64,000 nucleotides of DNA. Source: Rhodococcus sp. Leaf247 (lineage in GTDB: Bacteria > Actinomycetota > Actinomycetes > Mycobacteriales > Mycobacteriaceae). The stretch lies in NCBI RefSeq assembly GCF_001426185.1, contig NZ_LMRP01000002.1, forward strand, positions 812,423 through 876,422, in the 5' to 3' direction. This document shows, in pieces, positions 1-9,125 of this stretch. The notes below the pieces were generated by a model. The model did not search any database. It was not told where the DNA came from and saw only the letters and a program-made list of their open reading frames with translations. The first letter of the stretch is position 1. Every line of letters starts with the position of its first letter. Position numbers and translations under genes: made by a program.

Positions 1-99
1 CATGCCGGACGACTCCGCGAGAACGGCGATCTCCACGAGCTCGCGGGGGCCGAACTGCTCGGCCGATGCCTTGTATCCCAGCTTCAATGCCTGTGCCAC
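1..99 (-). CDS. fgd: F420-dependent glucose-6-phosphate dehydrogenase, N-terminal fragment (cut by window edge)
   Basis: Only the first 33 codons are inside the window. The reading frame gives an N-terminus containing [19 protein letters not shown], which I recognise as the start of mycobacterial Fgd1 (LLM fold). The enzyme oxidises glucose-6-phosphate and reduces coenzyme F420 in the cytoplasm. I chose GTG at 99 because AGGAG lies 6 nt upstream and the start then matches the family. An in-frame ATG at 144 would add 15 residues. The gene diverges from the monooxygenase operon starting at 246, so 100-245 should hold both promoters. The rest of the protein is outside the window, so integrity cannot be judged. 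Confidence 0.85.
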   Translation of the reverse strand, partial: MAQALKLGYKASAEQFGPRELVEIAVLAESSGM

Positions 100-245
100 A
101 CCGAACTCCTGTCTCTTCGCCGGTAGGGATCCGACTCCTGTCATGTCTATCAGTAACGACGTTCGAATCGTCGTGCGCGCAACCCTGTGCGCCCGGGCTC
201 CTCTCCGGCACCGTGGAACGGTTGCTCGAGAACGAGGAGTCCTCC

Positions 246-1355
246 GTGCGTTTTCAGATCCCGGACATCATCTTCAACCCGCCGCACCCCGTCACGGGCG
301 AGTCCGTGCCCGCAGCCGACCGGTTCGATCGCGTCGTCGAGCTCGCGGTCCTTGCCGACGACCTGGGCATCGACTCCTACTCCGTCGGTGAACGGCACGC
401 CGGTGACGTGCTGTCGTCGAGCCCGACCGTGATCCTCGGTGCGCTGGCTCAGGCCACGAGTCGGATCCTCCTGTCGACGGGTGTCACGGTGCTGTCCGTC
501 CTCGACCCGGTACGCCTCGCGGAGGACTTCGGCACCGTCGATCAGCTCAGCCGCGGCCGACTCGAAGTCGTCATCGGCAAGGGCAACGAAGTGCTGCAGT
601 ACCCGCTGTTCGGCAAGGACATCGCTAAGCAGTACGAGTACCTCACCGAGAACTACGAATTGTTCCGACGACTCATCAGCGAGGAGAACGTCGGCTGGTC
701 CGGGCAGCACCGCAGCCCCCTCACCGACGCGACCACCCTTCCGCGGCCCTACGCCGGGCCCTTCCGGATCTGGCACGGCTCGGCGACGTCGACGGAGGCG
801 GTGGACCTGGCAGCGCAGTGGGGCGACCCGATCGTCTCGGCCAACGCGTTCCAGCCGCGCGAGAACTATGCCGTCCTCATCGACAGGTACCGCGAGAAGT
901 ACGCCGAGCACGGGCACGACCCGGACTACGCCTTCGTCGGGTCCGGGTCGGGTGGCCTGTTCCTCTCCGACACCACGGAGAAGGCGATCGAGGAATTCCG
1001 ACCGCTGTACGAGGGCGCCGTCGCGCAGGCCGACAAGCGTCGACACGATCCCGCGGCCAAGGGAAAGGTGACCAGCTTCCGCACCGTCGAGGAGGCGGTG
1101 GACCGCGGACCGTCACTGGTCGGATCGTCCGAACGCGTCGCCGAGAAGATCGTCGACTACCACCAGTCCTACGGCCATGTGCTGCAATCGGTCTCGATCA
1201 ATCACCTGCTCGACCCCGAGCACCAGAAGGACATCCTCCGGCAGTTCGCCGAGGACGTCATCCCCCGCGTACGCAAAGAAATTCCCGAGCCGCTGCTGTG
1301 GAGCGAGCGGGATGACCGGCGCGCTGTGGGCTTCACCGCGGAGTCGTGGTCGTGA
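246..1355 (+). CDS. LLM-class flavin-dependent oxidoreductase (luciferase-like monooxygenase)
   Basis: A 369-residue (beta/alpha)8 luciferase-like protein. The N-terminal [12 protein letters not shown] strand, the [14 protein letters not shown] segment near residue 55 and the [12 protein letters not shown] segment near residue 110 are typical of the family, and it may belong to the CE1758-type subgroup. Such enzymes use reduced FMN (some use F420) to oxidise small substrates; the substrate here is unknown. I chose GTG at 246 because GAGGAG lies just upstream and the protein then begins at the first beta strand; a longer frame opens at 66. It overlaps the next gene by a GTGA junction, so the FAD/NAD(P)-binding protein and dioxygenase are probably co-translated. 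No flavin reductase is encoded in this operon. Confidence 0.85.
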   Translation: MRFQIPDIIFNPPHPVTGESVPAADRFDRVVELAVLADDLGIDSYSVGERHAGDVLSSSPTVILGALAQATSRILLSTGVTVLSVLDPVRLAEDFGTVDQLSRGRLEVVIGKGNEVLQYPLFGKDIAKQYEYLTENYELFRRLISEENVGWSGQHRSPLTDATTLPRPYAGPFRIWHGSATSTEAVDLAAQWGDPIVSANAFQPRENYAVLIDRYREKYAEHGHDPDYAFVGSGSGGLFLSDTTEKAIEEFRPLYEGAVAQADKRRHDPAAKGKVTSFRTVEEAVDRGPSLVGSSERVAEKIVDYHQSYGHVLQSVSINHLLDPEHQKDILRQFAEDVIPRVRKEIPEPLLWSERDDRRAVGFTAESWS

Positions 1356-3172
1356 GCATCGCCTTCGTCGGCGGCGGCCCCCGCGCCACCGGCATTCTGG
1401 AACGGATCGTCGGTCGCGCCGACGATCTCGCCGAACCTGTCGACGTCCATGTCATCGATCCGCACGCGCCGGGAGCCGGACGGATCTGGCGGCGCGACCA
1501 GGACCCGCTGCTGTGGATGAACTCCGTCGCGGCCGACGTCGCGATGCTCCCCGACGGGTCCGGTGGCCCTACGTTGGCCGAATGGGTGCTGGCCAATCGG
1601 GACACCCTCGTCACCGATCCTGGGTTGCGCGACGAGATCACACGATTCACGCCCTCGTCGTTCGCGTCCCGGTCTCTGCAATCGCACTACCTCGCCCACG
1701 TCTTCGAGTCGACCGTCAAGGCCCGCCCGGACAAGGTGCGGGTCCACGTGCACCGAGCCACCGTTCTCGACCTGTCCGAACATGCCGGGCTGCAACGACT
1801 GTCGTTGGATTCCGGCGAGGTGCTCGAGGTCGACGACGTCGTGCTCGCGCAGGGACAGCCCGACACGGAGCCTCCCGCGGACGTCGCCGCGTTCGCGCAC
1901 TTCGCCGCCGACCACGGTCTGCGCTACATCGGGCCCGGGTACACCGCCGACCTCGATCCGACCGTCGTCCCCGAGCGTGAACCGGTACTGGTCTCCGGAC
2001 TGGGGCTCGCCTTCGTCGACTGGATGGTGCTGCTCGCCGAGTCACGGGGCGGCACGTTCTCCCGGTCGGACGACGGAACCCTCGTCTACGCCCCGTCGGG
2101 ACGGGAACCCGTGGTGTACGCAGGTTCCCGGCGCGGAGTGCCCTACCACTCCAAGATCTCCTACTCCATCGCCGACGCGGCTCCCCCGTTGCCGCGCTTC
2201 TTCGTTCCGGAGGCATTTCCCGGCACCGACATTCTCGACTTCCGCGCGGACATCTGGCCGCTCGCAGTGACCGAACTGGCGTGGGCGCACTACTACGAGT
2301 TGTTCGCGTCCCATCCCGACGCGGTTCGCGGGTCGTTCGCCGACCTGGAAGCAGCGTTGGAACGAGACGGCGCCGCGGCGGTCGGCGACCTCGTCGAGCG
2401 GATGGTTCCCGACCCTGCCGATCGTTTCGACATCGACGTGCTCGACCGGCCGTTGCAGCACGAGCGGTTCGACTCGCTGGACGACGCGGCCGACCGGGTC
2501 CATGCCTATATCGACGCGGACCTCCGGCGCCGGCGGGACCCACGGTTCAGTGCCGACGCCGCCGTCTTCACCGGGTTGCTCTCGGTCTACCGCACCGTCG
2601 GCGAGCTGGTGCGTACACAACGCCTCGCCCCCACCGACGTCGCCACGCAGGTGGAGGGAAATCTGCACTCGTTCTTCAGCTTCATCGCCAGTGGACCACC
2701 GCCCGAACGACTCGAACAACTGCTCGCGCTCGGCAGGGCCGGGGTGATCCGCTACCTCGGACCGAACGTCCGCTTCGACGTCGACGCCGACGGGTTCCGA
2801 GCCACGTCGACTGCACACCCGGACATCGTGCGGGCGGGAACGTTGATCGAGGCCAGATTGCCGGCTGCCTCCATCTCCGCCAGTGCCGACGTGCTTCTCC
2901 GATCGCTGCACGAACGCGGCGAGGTCCGCGAAGTGCGCGCATCGCCGACCAGCCCTGCCAAGCTGGCCGTCGACGGGTCGTCACGCGTGATCGACGCGTC
3001 GGGCACAGCTCACCCACGTCGATACGCCGTCGGAGCCTGGGTCGCCGGACACGCCTGGTCCGGGGCGTTCGCCCGCCCCGGCATCGACGCAGGATTCTTC
3101 CGGCACAACGACGGCATCGCCGCTGATCTGATCAGCTCGAGCACAACCGTTCAGGACCGACGCGCCGTGTGA
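1352..3172 (+). CDS. FAD/NAD(P)-binding protein, probable flavin oxidoreductase
   Basis: A 606-residue protein starting at a GTG that overlaps the previous stop codon. The N-terminus has the dinucleotide-binding strand-turn-helix [14 protein letters not shown]. The [11 protein letters not shown] segment near residue 45 fits the FAD-NAD(P)-binding family (PF13454-like) found next to monooxygenases in actinobacteria. The C-terminal half is rich in charged residues and has no motif I can name. It sits between a luciferase-like monooxygenase and a TauD-type dioxygenase in a tight operon. An electron-transfer or oxygenase role in the same pathway is inference from position; the substrate cannot be told from sequence. 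Confidence 0.75.
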   Translation: MSIAFVGGGPRATGILERIVGRADDLAEPVDVHVIDPHAPGAGRIWRRDQDPLLWMNSVAADVAMLPDGSGGPTLAEWVLANRDTLVTDPGLRDEITRFTPSSFASRSLQSHYLAHVFESTVKARPDKVRVHVHRATVLDLSEHAGLQRLSLDSGEVLEVDDVVLAQGQPDTEPPADVAAFAHFAADHGLRYIGPGYTADLDPTVVPEREPVLVSGLGLAFVDWMVLLAESRGGTFSRSDDGTLVYAPSGREPVVYAGSRRGVPYHSKISYSIADAAPPLPRFFVPEAFPGTDILDFRADIWPLAVTELAWAHYYELFASHPDAVRGSFADLEAALERDGAAAVGDLVERMVPDPADRFDIDVLDRPLQHERFDSLDDAADRVHAYIDADLRRRRDPRFSADAAVFTGLLSVYRTVGELVRTQRLAPTDVATQVEGNLHSFFSFIASGPPPERLEQLLALGRAGVIRYLGPNVRFDVDADGFRATSTAHPDIVRAGTLIEARLPAASISASADVLLRSLHERGEVREVRASPTSPAKLAVDGSSRVIDASGTAHPRRYAVGAWVAGHAWSGAFARPGIDAGFFRHNDGIAADLISSSTTVQDRRAV

Positions 3173-3185
3173 TGTTCTGTGTCGC

Positions 3186-4103
3186 ATGCCAACTCACATC
3201 ACTGCCACCAAACTCGGCGCCCATATCGGAGCGCGTATCGACGGGGTCCGCCTCGGCGGGGATCTCGACGCGGACACCGTGGACGTCGTTCGCCGTGCCC
3301 TGCTGCAGCACAAGGTGATCTTCTTCCGCGGCCAGGATCACCTCGACGACGAGTCCCAGTACGCGTTCGCCGAGCTGCTCGGAGCCCCGACGACGCCGCA
3401 CCCCACCGTGACATCGCACGGGACGAAGACTCTCGCCATCGACTCGACGTACGGCAAGGCGAACAGTTGGCACTCCGATGTCACCTTCGTCGACCGCATC
3501 CCGAAAGCGTCCATCCTCCGTGCGGTCACGCTGCCCGAGTACGGCGGCAACACCACGTGGGCATCGCAGGTAGCCGCGTACGATTCACTGCCGCAACCAC
3601 TCCGGGCGCTGGTCGACAACCTGTGGGCGGTGCACACCAACACCTACGACTACTCCGCCACGGCTGCCGATGCTGTGCGCGACGAGAACTCCGCGGCGTA
3701 CCGCCGAGAGTTCCAATCGACCCGCTACGAGACGGAGCATCCCGTCGTGCGTGTCCATCCGGAGACCGGTGAACGGACCCTCCTCCTGGGACACTTCGTC
3801 AAGAGCTTCGTCGGACTGTCCACCAAGGAGTCGCACGCACTGTTCACCCTGCTGCAGGATCGAGTGACGAAGCTGGAGAACACCGTTCGGTGGCAGTGGC
3901 AGCTGGGCGACGTCGCGATCTGGGACAACCGCGCGACGCAGCACTATGCCGTCGCGGACCGGGGCGACCAGCACCGACGACTGGAGCGCATCACTCTGGC
4001 CGGCGATGTCCCGGTCAGCGTCCACGGTGAGCCCAGCCGCGTCATCGCGGGCGACGCATCGCACTACTCGCCGCTCGACAAGCCGACCCTCGTCGCCGTC
4101 TGA
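3186..4103 (+). CDS. TauD/TfdA-family 2-oxoglutarate-dependent dioxygenase
   Basis: A 305-residue Fe(II)/2-oxoglutarate oxygenase. The iron facial triad is visible as WHSDVTF (His and Asp, near residues 97-99) and the distal His in RATQHYAV near residue 257. The 2-oxoglutarate-binding Arg is likely in the HRRLERIT segment that follows. The family hydroxylates substrates such as taurine, alkyl sulfates or aryloxyacids, releasing sulfite or an aldehyde. It is the third gene of the operon, 13 nt after the FAD protein. With the LLM monooxygenase this suggests oxidative release of sulfur or another heteroatom from organic compounds. The 3' end converges on the HNH-protein gene with only 6 nt between stop codons. 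Confidence 0.85.
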   Translation: MPTHITATKLGAHIGARIDGVRLGGDLDADTVDVVRRALLQHKVIFFRGQDHLDDESQYAFAELLGAPTTPHPTVTSHGTKTLAIDSTYGKANSWHSDVTFVDRIPKASILRAVTLPEYGGNTTWASQVAAYDSLPQPLRALVDNLWAVHTNTYDYSATAADAVRDENSAAYRREFQSTRYETEHPVVRVHPETGERTLLLGHFVKSFVGLSTKESHALFTLLQDRVTKLENTVRWQWQLGDVAIWDNRATQHYAVADRGDQHRRLERITLAGDVPVSVHGEPSRVIAGDASHYSPLDKPTLVAV

Positions 4104-4109
4104 CGACAC

Positions 4110-5456
4110 CTATCCAGCCCACCTCTCGGTCACCAGTTCCTCGAGCCGAGCTTCGACGGAGGACGACGACATCGGGCGCGGCGGCACCGGCGCCGCGGAG
4201 TCGTAGGTGTGGCCTGTCGCGGTGCGGAAGCGGACGATGTGCAGGCCGGCGACGTCCTCTCGGATCCTCGTCGTCTCCCATCCGTCCGCTTCCTTGGCGT
4301 AGTTGCAGGCAGCGCAGAGGCCCATGCCGTTGTCGGCGGTGGTCGGTCCACCGAACCGGTGTGGGGTGATGTGGTCGTGGTGGCGGATCGGCGCGTCGCA
4401 CCACGGCGTCCTGCACGTCCGGTCCCGGATGTCGATGTACAACGCCAGACCTGCGGGGAACGTCCGCGCACTGGACTCCATCGCCGTCAGGTGCCCGGTG
4501 GTCGGGTTCGCATACACGCGCCGCAGGGTCGCTCCGGCCCCGCCGGTGTCCACGCTGTCCGCTACGAGTCTGCGGGCCGACGCCGCCGGAACGGTGCCGT
4601 AGCCGGGAACGTAGGCGGCCTCGTCGCCGCCCGCGAGCAGTGTTTCGTCGGACATGACCATCTGCACGGCCACGGGGGCGCCCTGTGCTGCGGAGGCTCC
4701 GGTCACGCGCTCGAACAGCAGGTCTGCCATGACCTGGTCCCTGGTTCGATCTCCCGCCAGGCCGGACCCCACCATCGCGTCGGCGTCTCGTCGGAGCGTC
4801 GCGTAGACGCACACCGCCTGATCCATCGGCATCAGAGCATTCACGTAGGCCATGAACTCGGGTGCGGGCCGCACGCTCACCCGACGCTGAGACTTCGCCC
4901 GAGCATTGCGCTTCACCACCGACACCGCATCCAACTCCTGTGCGGCGGCGGCGGCCATCGCGACGATATGCGCGTCTCCCTTCCCGTCGAGGGTTGCCGC
5001 CTCGGCACACAGACGCCGGTCGACCTCGCGCCGATCCTCCGCCGACAGGTGTGCGGTCTCCCGGACCAGGAGCGTCGCTCGATACTCGTTCAGCAGGCCT
5101 CTGCGCATCAAGGCATGGGTGTGCGGCATCTCCTGCACCACCGCCCGCGCCAGGCCCAGATAGGTGCCGCCTCGATGGTGGGATTCACGGCGTGCAAGAC
5201 CCACCTGCGACGCGATGCCGGCGTCCCATTTGTTCTGCGCCACCCCACGATCGCGGCGATCGGCGCGAATGACTGCGGAGACATGATCGGTCACCGAGGC
5301 CTGCGCCGCTGCCCCCACCGATTTCAACTCTTCCAGAGCCCTCACGGCGTCGATACCCGATGCGGCCGTCTCGTAGTCGTCGACAAGGCTCAATCGCGTT
5401 GCGAAATCGCGTATCTCGGCCACCGTCGGTGGTTCGAGCACTGCAGATTCGATCAT
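4110..5456 (-). CDS. DUF222 domain and HNH endonuclease signature protein
   Basis: A 448-residue protein. The long N-terminal helical region (about residues 10-330) is DUF222-like, as in mycobacterial 13E12-repeat proteins. The C-terminal HNH site reads CRTPWCDAPIRHHDHI then GGPTTADNGMGLCAACN, giving the paired Cys, the HH catalytic pair and the Asn. The family occurs in many diverged copies in actinobacterial genomes and its biological role is unknown; it is often linked to mobile DNA. I chose ATG at 5456, preceded by a GGGGGGA purine run, over a longer frame from 5498. It diverges from the membrane-protein gene at 5528. Nothing nearby looks like an insertion element. Confidence 0.85.
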   Translation of the reverse strand: MIESAVLEPPTVAEIRDFATRLSLVDDYETAASGIDAVRALEELKSVGAAAQASVTDHVSAVIRADRRDRGVAQNKWDAGIASQVGLARRESHHRGGTYLGLARAVVQEMPHTHALMRRGLLNEYRATLLVRETAHLSAEDRREVDRRLCAEAATLDGKGDAHIVAMAAAAAQELDAVSVVKRNARAKSQRRVSVRPAPEFMAYVNALMPMDQAVCVYATLRRDADAMVGSGLAGDRTRDQVMADLLFERVTGASAAQGAPVAVQMVMSDETLLAGGDEAAYVPGYGTVPAASARRLVADSVDTGGAGATLRRVYANPTTGHLTAMESSARTFPAGLALYIDIRDRTCRTPWCDAPIRHHDHITPHRFGGPTTADNGMGLCAACNYAKEADGWETTRIREDVAGLHIVRFRTATGHTYDSAAPVPPRPMSSSSVEARLEELVTERWAG

Positions 5457-5527
5457 GAATTCCCCCCGGATTCCTGAGTCCACCCGAAGGTAGACCAAGG
5501 GTCCGACACGATCGTTAGAGTCGTCCT

Positions 5528-6196
5528 ATGAGCAGGCTTCCCGCCGCGAACGACCCCACCGACCGACTGGCTCGGCACATCGTCGGCACGTACTTCGCCC
5601 TTCGCGCGGCGCTGTCCGTCCTCGCGGTCGGGCTGCCGATAGTCCTCGTCGAGTGGTCGATTCTCGACGCCGACCTGCCCGTCCTCGGGTCCATGAGCGA
5701 GTACTACTACAGCCCCGTGCGCGACGTGTTCGTCGGCGTGCTCGTCGGGACCGGGATCACGCTGATCTGCTATCGCGGGTACGGCCCGCTGGAGAACGGA
5801 CTGCTGAACGTGGCCGGTTCGCTTCTCGTCGTGGTCGCGCTGGTCCCCACTGATCCACCGGGAGAGAGCGAATTCGGGCTCCGCATGGCGGTCCATGCCG
5901 CAGCGGCCGTCGGATTCTTCGTCAGCTTCGCCGCGTCCGTGTGGTGGTGCGCCGACGACACTCTCGACACGTCCCGGGACTCTGCTGCCCGCATCCGCCG
6001 CTATCGCATGGCCTACCGGGCGGTGGCCGTGATCGTTGTCGTCGCTCCGGTCTCGGCGCTCGCGCTGGTGCTCGTTCTCCGCCAAGGCGCGTTGGCGGTG
6101 CTCGTCGTCGAAGCCGTAGCCGTGGCGACCTTCGGCATCTACTGGGCGGTGAAGTCGTACGAGCTACGCGGAACCGAACTGGCCGAGCAGCCGTGA
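5528..6196 (+). CDS. Integral membrane protein of unknown function, six predicted helices
   Basis: A 222-residue protein with six hydrophobic stretches at about residues 22-43, 62-82, 88-107, 120-140, 160-183 and 187-205. A tyrosine-rich loop, SMSEYYYSPVRDVFVG near residue 55, is the most distinctive element and recurs in uncharacterised membrane proteins of other bacteria. No transport or catalytic motif is visible. The stop codon overlaps the GTG start of the ComB-like gene (GTGA), so the two are translationally coupled and may act together, although a membrane protein plus a phosphatase does not point to a specific pathway. I cannot assign a function. Confidence 0.7.
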   Translation: MSRLPAANDPTDRLARHIVGTYFALRAALSVLAVGLPIVLVEWSILDADLPVLGSMSEYYYSPVRDVFVGVLVGTGITLICYRGYGPLENGLLNVAGSLLVVVALVPTDPPGESEFGLRMAVHAAAAVGFFVSFAASVWWCADDTLDTSRDSAARIRRYRMAYRAVAVIVVVAPVSALALVLVLRQGALAVLVVEAVAVATFGIYWAVKSYELRGTELAEQP

Positions 6197-6969
6197 ACCC
6201 CGCACATCGCCAGCACGCATACCGCGAACGTCTCGAGTGGGGACTGCGCGGCGCCGACGCCATAGCCGCCGACGCGGACATCGCCGTGGTCGTCGACGTG
6301 CTGTCGTTCACCACGACGGTCAGTGTCGCGCTCGACCGAGGTATCCAGGTGGTGCCCCATCGGTGGAGTGACGCCGAAGCGGTCGCCCGACGCTTCGACG
6401 CAGCAGTAGCCGTCCCTCGCTCGCAGTCGGGCCCCGGCCGAATCACGTTGTCCGCTTCTTCGATCCGTTCGGCCGACCCCGTACCGCAACGTCTGGTCCT
6501 TCCCTCCCCCAACGGATCGACCATCGCCGAGGCCTTGGCTGCCGTCCCCGTGGTGATCGCTGCGTCCCTTCGCACGGCGACTGCGGTTGCTGGATGGATC
6601 GCCCGAACGTCATCACCGGACGCCACGGTCGCCGTCGTCGCGGCGGGTGAGAGGTGGCCCGACGGGTCGCTGCGCCCGGCGATCGAGGATTTCTGGGGTG
6701 CGGGGGCGGTGCTCGCGGCCCTCGACGAGGAACGCGGCCTGCACTCGCCGTCGCCCGAGGCCCTGTCAGCACGGGCGGCGTGGCTGTCGATCCGCGGTGA
6801 TGCAGCAACAGCGTTGCGAGACTGCAGCTCCGGCCGAGAACTCGAGGCGATCGGCTTCGGCGACGATGTCACAGTCGCCGCGGAAGTCGACCGGAGCACG
6901 TGCGTGCCCATCGTCCGGGGCGGACTGTTCGTCGACTCCGATCACGCCGATCCGAACCATCGCCGGTAG
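6193..6969 (+). CDS. ComB-like 2-phosphosulfolactate phosphatase family protein
   Basis: A 258-residue protein whose VVVDVLSFTTTVSVAL (about residue 30) and LVLPSPNGSTIAE (about residue 100) segments match the ComB family (PF04029). ComB removes phosphate from 2-phosphosulfolactate on the route to coenzyme M in methanogens. Bacterial members are widespread, and their true substrate in organisms without coenzyme M is uncertain. GDDVTVAAEVD near the C-terminus is also typical. It starts at GTG 6193, overlapping the upstream stop. Earlier in-frame sequence is only the shadow of the membrane-protein gene. A sulfonate link would fit the oxygenase operons nearby, but that is speculative. Confidence 0.75.
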   Translation: MNPAHRQHAYRERLEWGLRGADAIAADADIAVVVDVLSFTTTVSVALDRGIQVVPHRWSDAEAVARRFDAAVAVPRSQSGPGRITLSASSIRSADPVPQRLVLPSPNGSTIAEALAAVPVVIAASLRTATAVAGWIARTSSPDATVAVVAAGERWPDGSLRPAIEDFWGAGAVLAALDEERGLHSPSPEALSARAAWLSIRGDAATALRDCSSGRELEAIGFGDDVTVAAEVDRSTCVPIVRGGLFVDSDHADPNHRR

Positions 6970-7023
6970 CGCCACGACGAGCAAGACTGTGCGCAGCAAT
7001 CCCGACGGAGAGCAGGAGCGACC

Positions 7024-7299
7024 ATGAGCTACACACCCGATGCCAACGTCCACCGCCGAGAGATCGATCTCGCGGTCGGCGTACTCATCGCGCTCCGATC
7101 GGTCAGCGAGGGCGACGCTTTCGTCGAGCTGGCCGACCATGCTCGCTCGACCGGATCGGGTCTCGTACCCAGCGCTCGCGCCTTGGTGGCTCTCGCACGC
7201 GGTCACCGATCCGACACCCCGGCAGGACGCGCAGCCGAACGTCGGTGGGGATCGGCGCTGAACCACCGATCACCAGCCGTACACACCCCCGCAGCCTGA
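7024..7299 (+). CDS. Small ANTAR-like domain protein
   Basis: A 91-residue protein preceded by AGGAG 7 nt before its ATG. Residues 13-60 (REIDLAVGVLIALRSVSEGD onward) resemble the ANTAR RNA-binding domain: the I-D-x-A-x-G-V-L helix start, the S-E-x-x-A-F turn and the third helix ending ALVALA. ANTAR proteins bind paired hexanucleotide hairpins in mRNA leaders and prevent transcription termination. No PAS, GAF or receiver domain is fused, so any sensory input must come from another protein. The assignment rests on pattern only and the canonical hydrophobic spacing is not perfect. It lies 54 nt after the ComB-like gene. Confidence 0.6.
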   Translation: MSYTPDANVHRREIDLAVGVLIALRSVSEGDAFVELADHARSTGSGLVPSARALVALARGHRSDTPAGRAAERRWGSALNHRSPAVHTPAA

Positions 7300-7362
7300 A
7301 AGGCCGTGGCTTCCCCGCCTTGAGAGACTACGGCGTTCCAGTCAGCGGTGGGTCGGACGCTC

Positions 7363-8334
7363 TCAGCGCATGATTCCGTGATGCCGTTCTGCCACATCGG
7401 GATGCGCCCGAGTGCGGGACTTCCACGCGTTCTCGCCGTACGTCGTGAAGATCGGGTTGTCCGGGTCGGCTTCGACCCCGCGTGAGCGGGCTTTCAGATC
7501 GGTCGGCAGATCGATCACCGGCACGCGTGCGTCGAGGGCCGGGCTGAGGAAGTAGGGAATCGAGATGCGGTCGGACCCGGGCGTCGGCGCGAGCACGCGG
7601 TGCCGTGTGGCCCTGAGGTAGCCACCCGTCGCCACCTCGAGCAATTCGCCGACGTTGACGATGAACGCTCCCGGCACGGGCGGGACGTCGATCCAGTCGC
7701 CGTTGCGTAACTCCACCTGCAGACCCTGCGACTCCGGCTCCACGAGCAGCAGTGTCAACACACCGGAATCCTTGTGCGCGCCCACACCTTGCGGATTCTC
7801 GGCACTTCCCGGATAGCGGACCACCTTGATCAGCGTGGCGGGGAGGTCCGCGAACGCGGCATCGAAGATGCTTTCCGACGCCCCGAGAGATACTGGCCAG
7901 TGCCGGAGGAGCCGCAGCCCGACCTCCGACAGCGCCCGGTCCCACGTCTCGAAGGCGGCGCGGAGTTCGGGCAACGCCGACGGCCACTGGTTGGGGCCCT
8001 GCAGGTTCCAATACCCTTCGGCGCCGATGATCACGTCGCGCTCGGGTCCGATGTCGATCTGTTCACGCCAGTCGACGGCGCCGTTCGTCAGTTCACCACC
8101 GAGCCGCGTGTAACCCCGGAATTGCGGCGAATTCAGTTGGCTGATCTCGTCTTTGGCGTCCGCCGGCAACGCGAAGAAGGTGCGCGCCAACGACAGGACG
8201 GTCGACACGAGCTCAGGAACGACACCATGACCGGTCAGGTAGAAGAACCCGTAGTCGTGGGTTGCCTCGCGCAGCGCCGAGCGGAACTTGTCGACATCAG
8301 CGGTCGACATGTCGAGAACGGGCAGAGTTGTCAC
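7363..8334 (-). CDS. Isopenicillin N synthase-family 2OG-Fe(II) oxygenase
   Basis: A 323-residue non-haem iron oxygenase. The N-terminal DIOX_N-like part contains YGFFYLTGHGV (about residues 29-39). The iron site is GAHKDSGVLTL (His and Asp, near residue 181), the distal His is in RATRHRV near 244, and the RISIPYF motif near 258 would bind the 2-oxoglutarate carboxylate. Members include plant-type dioxygenases and IPNS. The true substrate is unknown. It is the last gene of a five-gene operon, starting at a GTG that overlaps the DUF1684 stop (GTGA). It ends tail to tail with the ANTAR-like gene with about 60 nt between. Confidence 0.85.
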   Translation of the reverse strand: MTTLPVLDMSTADVDKFRSALREATHDYGFFYLTGHGVVPELVSTVLSLARTFFALPADAKDEISQLNSPQFRGYTRLGGELTNGAVDWREQIDIGPERDVIIGAEGYWNLQGPNQWPSALPELRAAFETWDRALSEVGLRLLRHWPVSLGASESIFDAAFADLPATLIKVVRYPGSAENPQGVGAHKDSGVLTLLLVEPESQGLQVELRNGDWIDVPPVPGAFIVNVGELLEVATGGYLRATRHRVLAPTPGSDRISIPYFLSPALDARVPVIDLPTDLKARSRGVEADPDNPIFTTYGENAWKSRTRAHPDVAERHHGIMR

Positions 8335-9125
8335 CTGATCGGAAGCTTCTCACCGGCCTCGACCGCGACGGACAACCGGTTCTCGGGCGGCGCCACCGGG
8401 CACGTCGCGTAGTCCGTGAGAGCGCACGGCAGGTTGGATGCGCGGTTGAAGTCGAGAGTCACACGGCCGTCGCTGTCCGGATCGGCCACGGCGAGTGATC
8501 GGCACGCCCGATACGTGGTGACGCCGCTGGTCTCGTCGGTGAACAGGATGTGGAAGCCGCTCGCCTTACCGCGGAACGCGACGAGCTGTCGCGGCGCTCC
8601 GGCCAACTCGAAATCGATGACACCGAGACCCGCGTGATGATGTTCCAGCCCTTCGACCACGGCACCGGTGGTGATGGTGCGTACATCGTCGAACGGGGTG
8701 AACGTCCCTGTCACGAGCCATCTCTCGTCCGGCTCGAACGTGGGTATGCCGCCGAAGGCAGCCAGGGTCGGCGCCTTCGGATCGTGCACCCGCAACGCGA
8801 CGGATCCCGTGCGGCGGATGACCTCGATGTGGCGATCACCGGCCGCGACGAGGAGCCCCGGTGCACCCTCGACGGGATGCAGCACCGTGGTCCCGTCGAC
8901 CGGGACGTCGTCGACCGACAGGCCCTCGGAGACATCGGCACCGACGTACACCGCATCGTCGTCGGCACGCCACAGGCCGGGCAGGTCGTCGACGGCGGCG
9001 TCGGTATCGGTGAGCCAGAACAGTCCTGTCAGCGCGACCCAGCCCAACGGATCTCGGAAGTAGGCCTCCCGATCCGCATGCCAGGCATGCCAGTCCTGCT
9101 CGAACGACGTGAGTGAGAGTGTCAT
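8331..9125 (-). CDS. DUF1684 domain protein
   Basis: A 264-residue protein with the DUF1684 hallmark near the N-terminus, WHADREAYFRDPLGWVALTG (about residues 13-32), and FRGKASGFHILFTDETSG followed by YRACRSL and FNRASNLPCALTDYATCP near the C-terminus, the usual conserved block with paired Cys. Family function is unestablished. I chose ATG at 9125, which overlaps the upstream monooxygenase stop by ATGA; the long open frame upstream is a shadow. Its place between an SsuD-like monooxygenase and a 2OG oxygenase in a coupled operon suggests a role with the same substrate, but that is only context. Confidence 0.8.
   Translation of the reverse strand: MTLSLTSFEQDWHAWHADREAYFRDPLGWVALTGLFWLTDTDAAVDDLPGLWRADDDAVYVGADVSEGLSVDDVPVDGTTVLHPVEGAPGLLVAAGDRHIEVIRRTGSVALRVHDPKAPTLAAFGGIPTFEPDERWLVTGTFTPFDDVRTITTGAVVEGLEHHHAGLGVIDFELAGAPRQLVAFRGKASGFHILFTDETSGVTTYRACRSLAVADPDSDGRVTLDFNRASNLPCALTDYATCPVAPPENRLSVAVEAGEKLPIR

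Noticed and set aside
4110..5456. HNH protein as a nuclease effector of the retron
   Set aside because: It lies 35 kb away among unrelated genes, and DUF222/HNH proteins are common genomic repeats in actinobacteria.
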